A stretch of DNA of 7,537 nucleotides from Alphaproteobacteria bacterium. GTDB taxonomy: Bacteria > Pseudomonadota > Alphaproteobacteria > Rhodospirillales > Magnetospirillaceae. A program made the translations under genes and the position numbers. Position 1 is the stretch's first letter. Every line of letters begins with the position of its first letter. Below are positions 7,264 to 7,537 of this stretch, piece after piece. The DNA is taken from positions 1-7,537 of the forward strand of contig JADFZP010000151.1 of the NCBI GenBank assembly GCA_015232485.1, given 5' to 3'. Under the pieces are notes generated by a model. That model did not search any database. It worked only from the letters and a program-made list of their open reading frames with translations, and had not been told where the DNA came from.

Positions 7264-7537
7264 GAATCGTCCTCTCCAAGTGGTGTTTCGTCGCCGGCCG
7301 GCTCGTCGGCGGCCGGGGCTTCGGCGTTGGTGTCGCGGACCGCCTCGATGACGGCGCCGGGGAAGGCGGCCAGAACGGCTTGGACCAGCGGATGCTCGCC
7401 CGCGTCGTGGCGGCGTCGGGCCTCGGTGGCCTGGGCCTGCTCGCGCAAGCTGGGGTCGCCGCCCTCGCGGGCCAGCGAGATGATCCAGCGCCGGCCGGTC
7501 CACTCCGAAAGCAGCCGGCCCATGCGCTGCGCGAGAT
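7260..7537 (-). CDS. dnaX: DNA polymerase III subunit gamma/tau, C-terminal end (runs off right edge)
   Basis: Only the last 91 or so codons are in the window; the gene continues beyond base 7537 and ends at TGA 7262-7260. The visible part carries a pattern seen at the DnaX C-terminus in Alphaproteobacteria: a helix ending 'RLLSEWTGRRW', a strand 'IISLAREGG', then 'SLREQ' and an Ala/Glu-rich helix, followed by 'HPLVQAVLAAFPGAVIEAV' and an acidic tail ending GEDDS. In the clamp loader, DnaX forms the gamma/tau ATPase subunits, and the C-terminal part of tau contacts the polymerase. The ATPase domain is outside the window, so the identification rests on this tail plus position: it overlaps ybaB by four bases and precedes recR. 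Confidence 0.92.
   Translation of the reverse strand, partial: LAQRMGRLLSEWTGRRWIISLAREGGDPSLREQAQATEARRRHDAGEHPLVQAVLAAFPGAVIEAVRDTNAEAPAADEPAGDETPLGEDDS

Noticed and set aside
7264..7503. N-terminal extension of the ybaB frame
   Set aside because: It overlaps dnaX out of frame and is Arg/Gly/Pro-rich; the ATG at 7263 matches the family start and has a ribosome site.

Overview
This window is GC-rich DNA with dense gene packing. It most likely comes from an alphaproteobacterial chromosome, probably Rhodospirillales and plausibly a Magnetospirillum-like spirillum. The lineage call rests on three things: a DUF1476 / F1-ATPase zeta-inhibitor gene (a family largely confined to Alphaproteobacteria), the dnaX-ybaB-recR order, and the style of the LepA and RecR proteins. 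The genus is inference. There is no sign of phage, insertion sequence, CRISPR array, tRNA or rRNA.

Layout, left to right. (1) Minus-strand block 1-2573: the well-conserved GTPase gene lepA, followed by an unrecognised reading frame that runs off the left edge. A strong hairpin lies in the 48-base gap between them. (2) A 150-base divergent control region (2574-2723) holds a good sigma-70-like promoter for lepA and a small dyad before the plus-strand gene. (3) A DUF1476 (ATPase inhibitor zeta-like) gene lies at 2724-3047. Its stop codon touches the stop codon of the next, convergent gene. (4) A minus-strand membrane protein with two transmembrane helices, a periplasmic sensor region and a HAMP domain ends right after HAMP and has no output domain. 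(5) Divergent from it is a plus-strand NCS2-type (xanthine/uracil permease family) transporter carrying about 145 extra C-terminal residues that resemble a degenerate RsbW/GHKL-type domain. (6) Minus-strand block 5672-7537: the end of dnaX, then ybaB, recR and a DUF4136-like lipoprotein, read right to left.

How the genes fit together. The dnaX-ybaB-recR trio is a classic replication/repair operon: a 4-base start/stop overlap joins dnaX and ybaB, and 13 bases separate ybaB from recR. The lipoprotein has its own strong ribosome binding site 46 bases after recR and may be the last gene of that transcript. lepA and DUF1476 diverge from one control region. The most unusual part is 3048-5668: the output-less HAMP sensor and the transporter with a signalling-like tail share a short, AT-rich divergent control region with a 7-bp-arm dyad and overlapping -10-like elements. 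They could be a co-regulated sensing/transport module, but this rests on arrangement and domain reading only.
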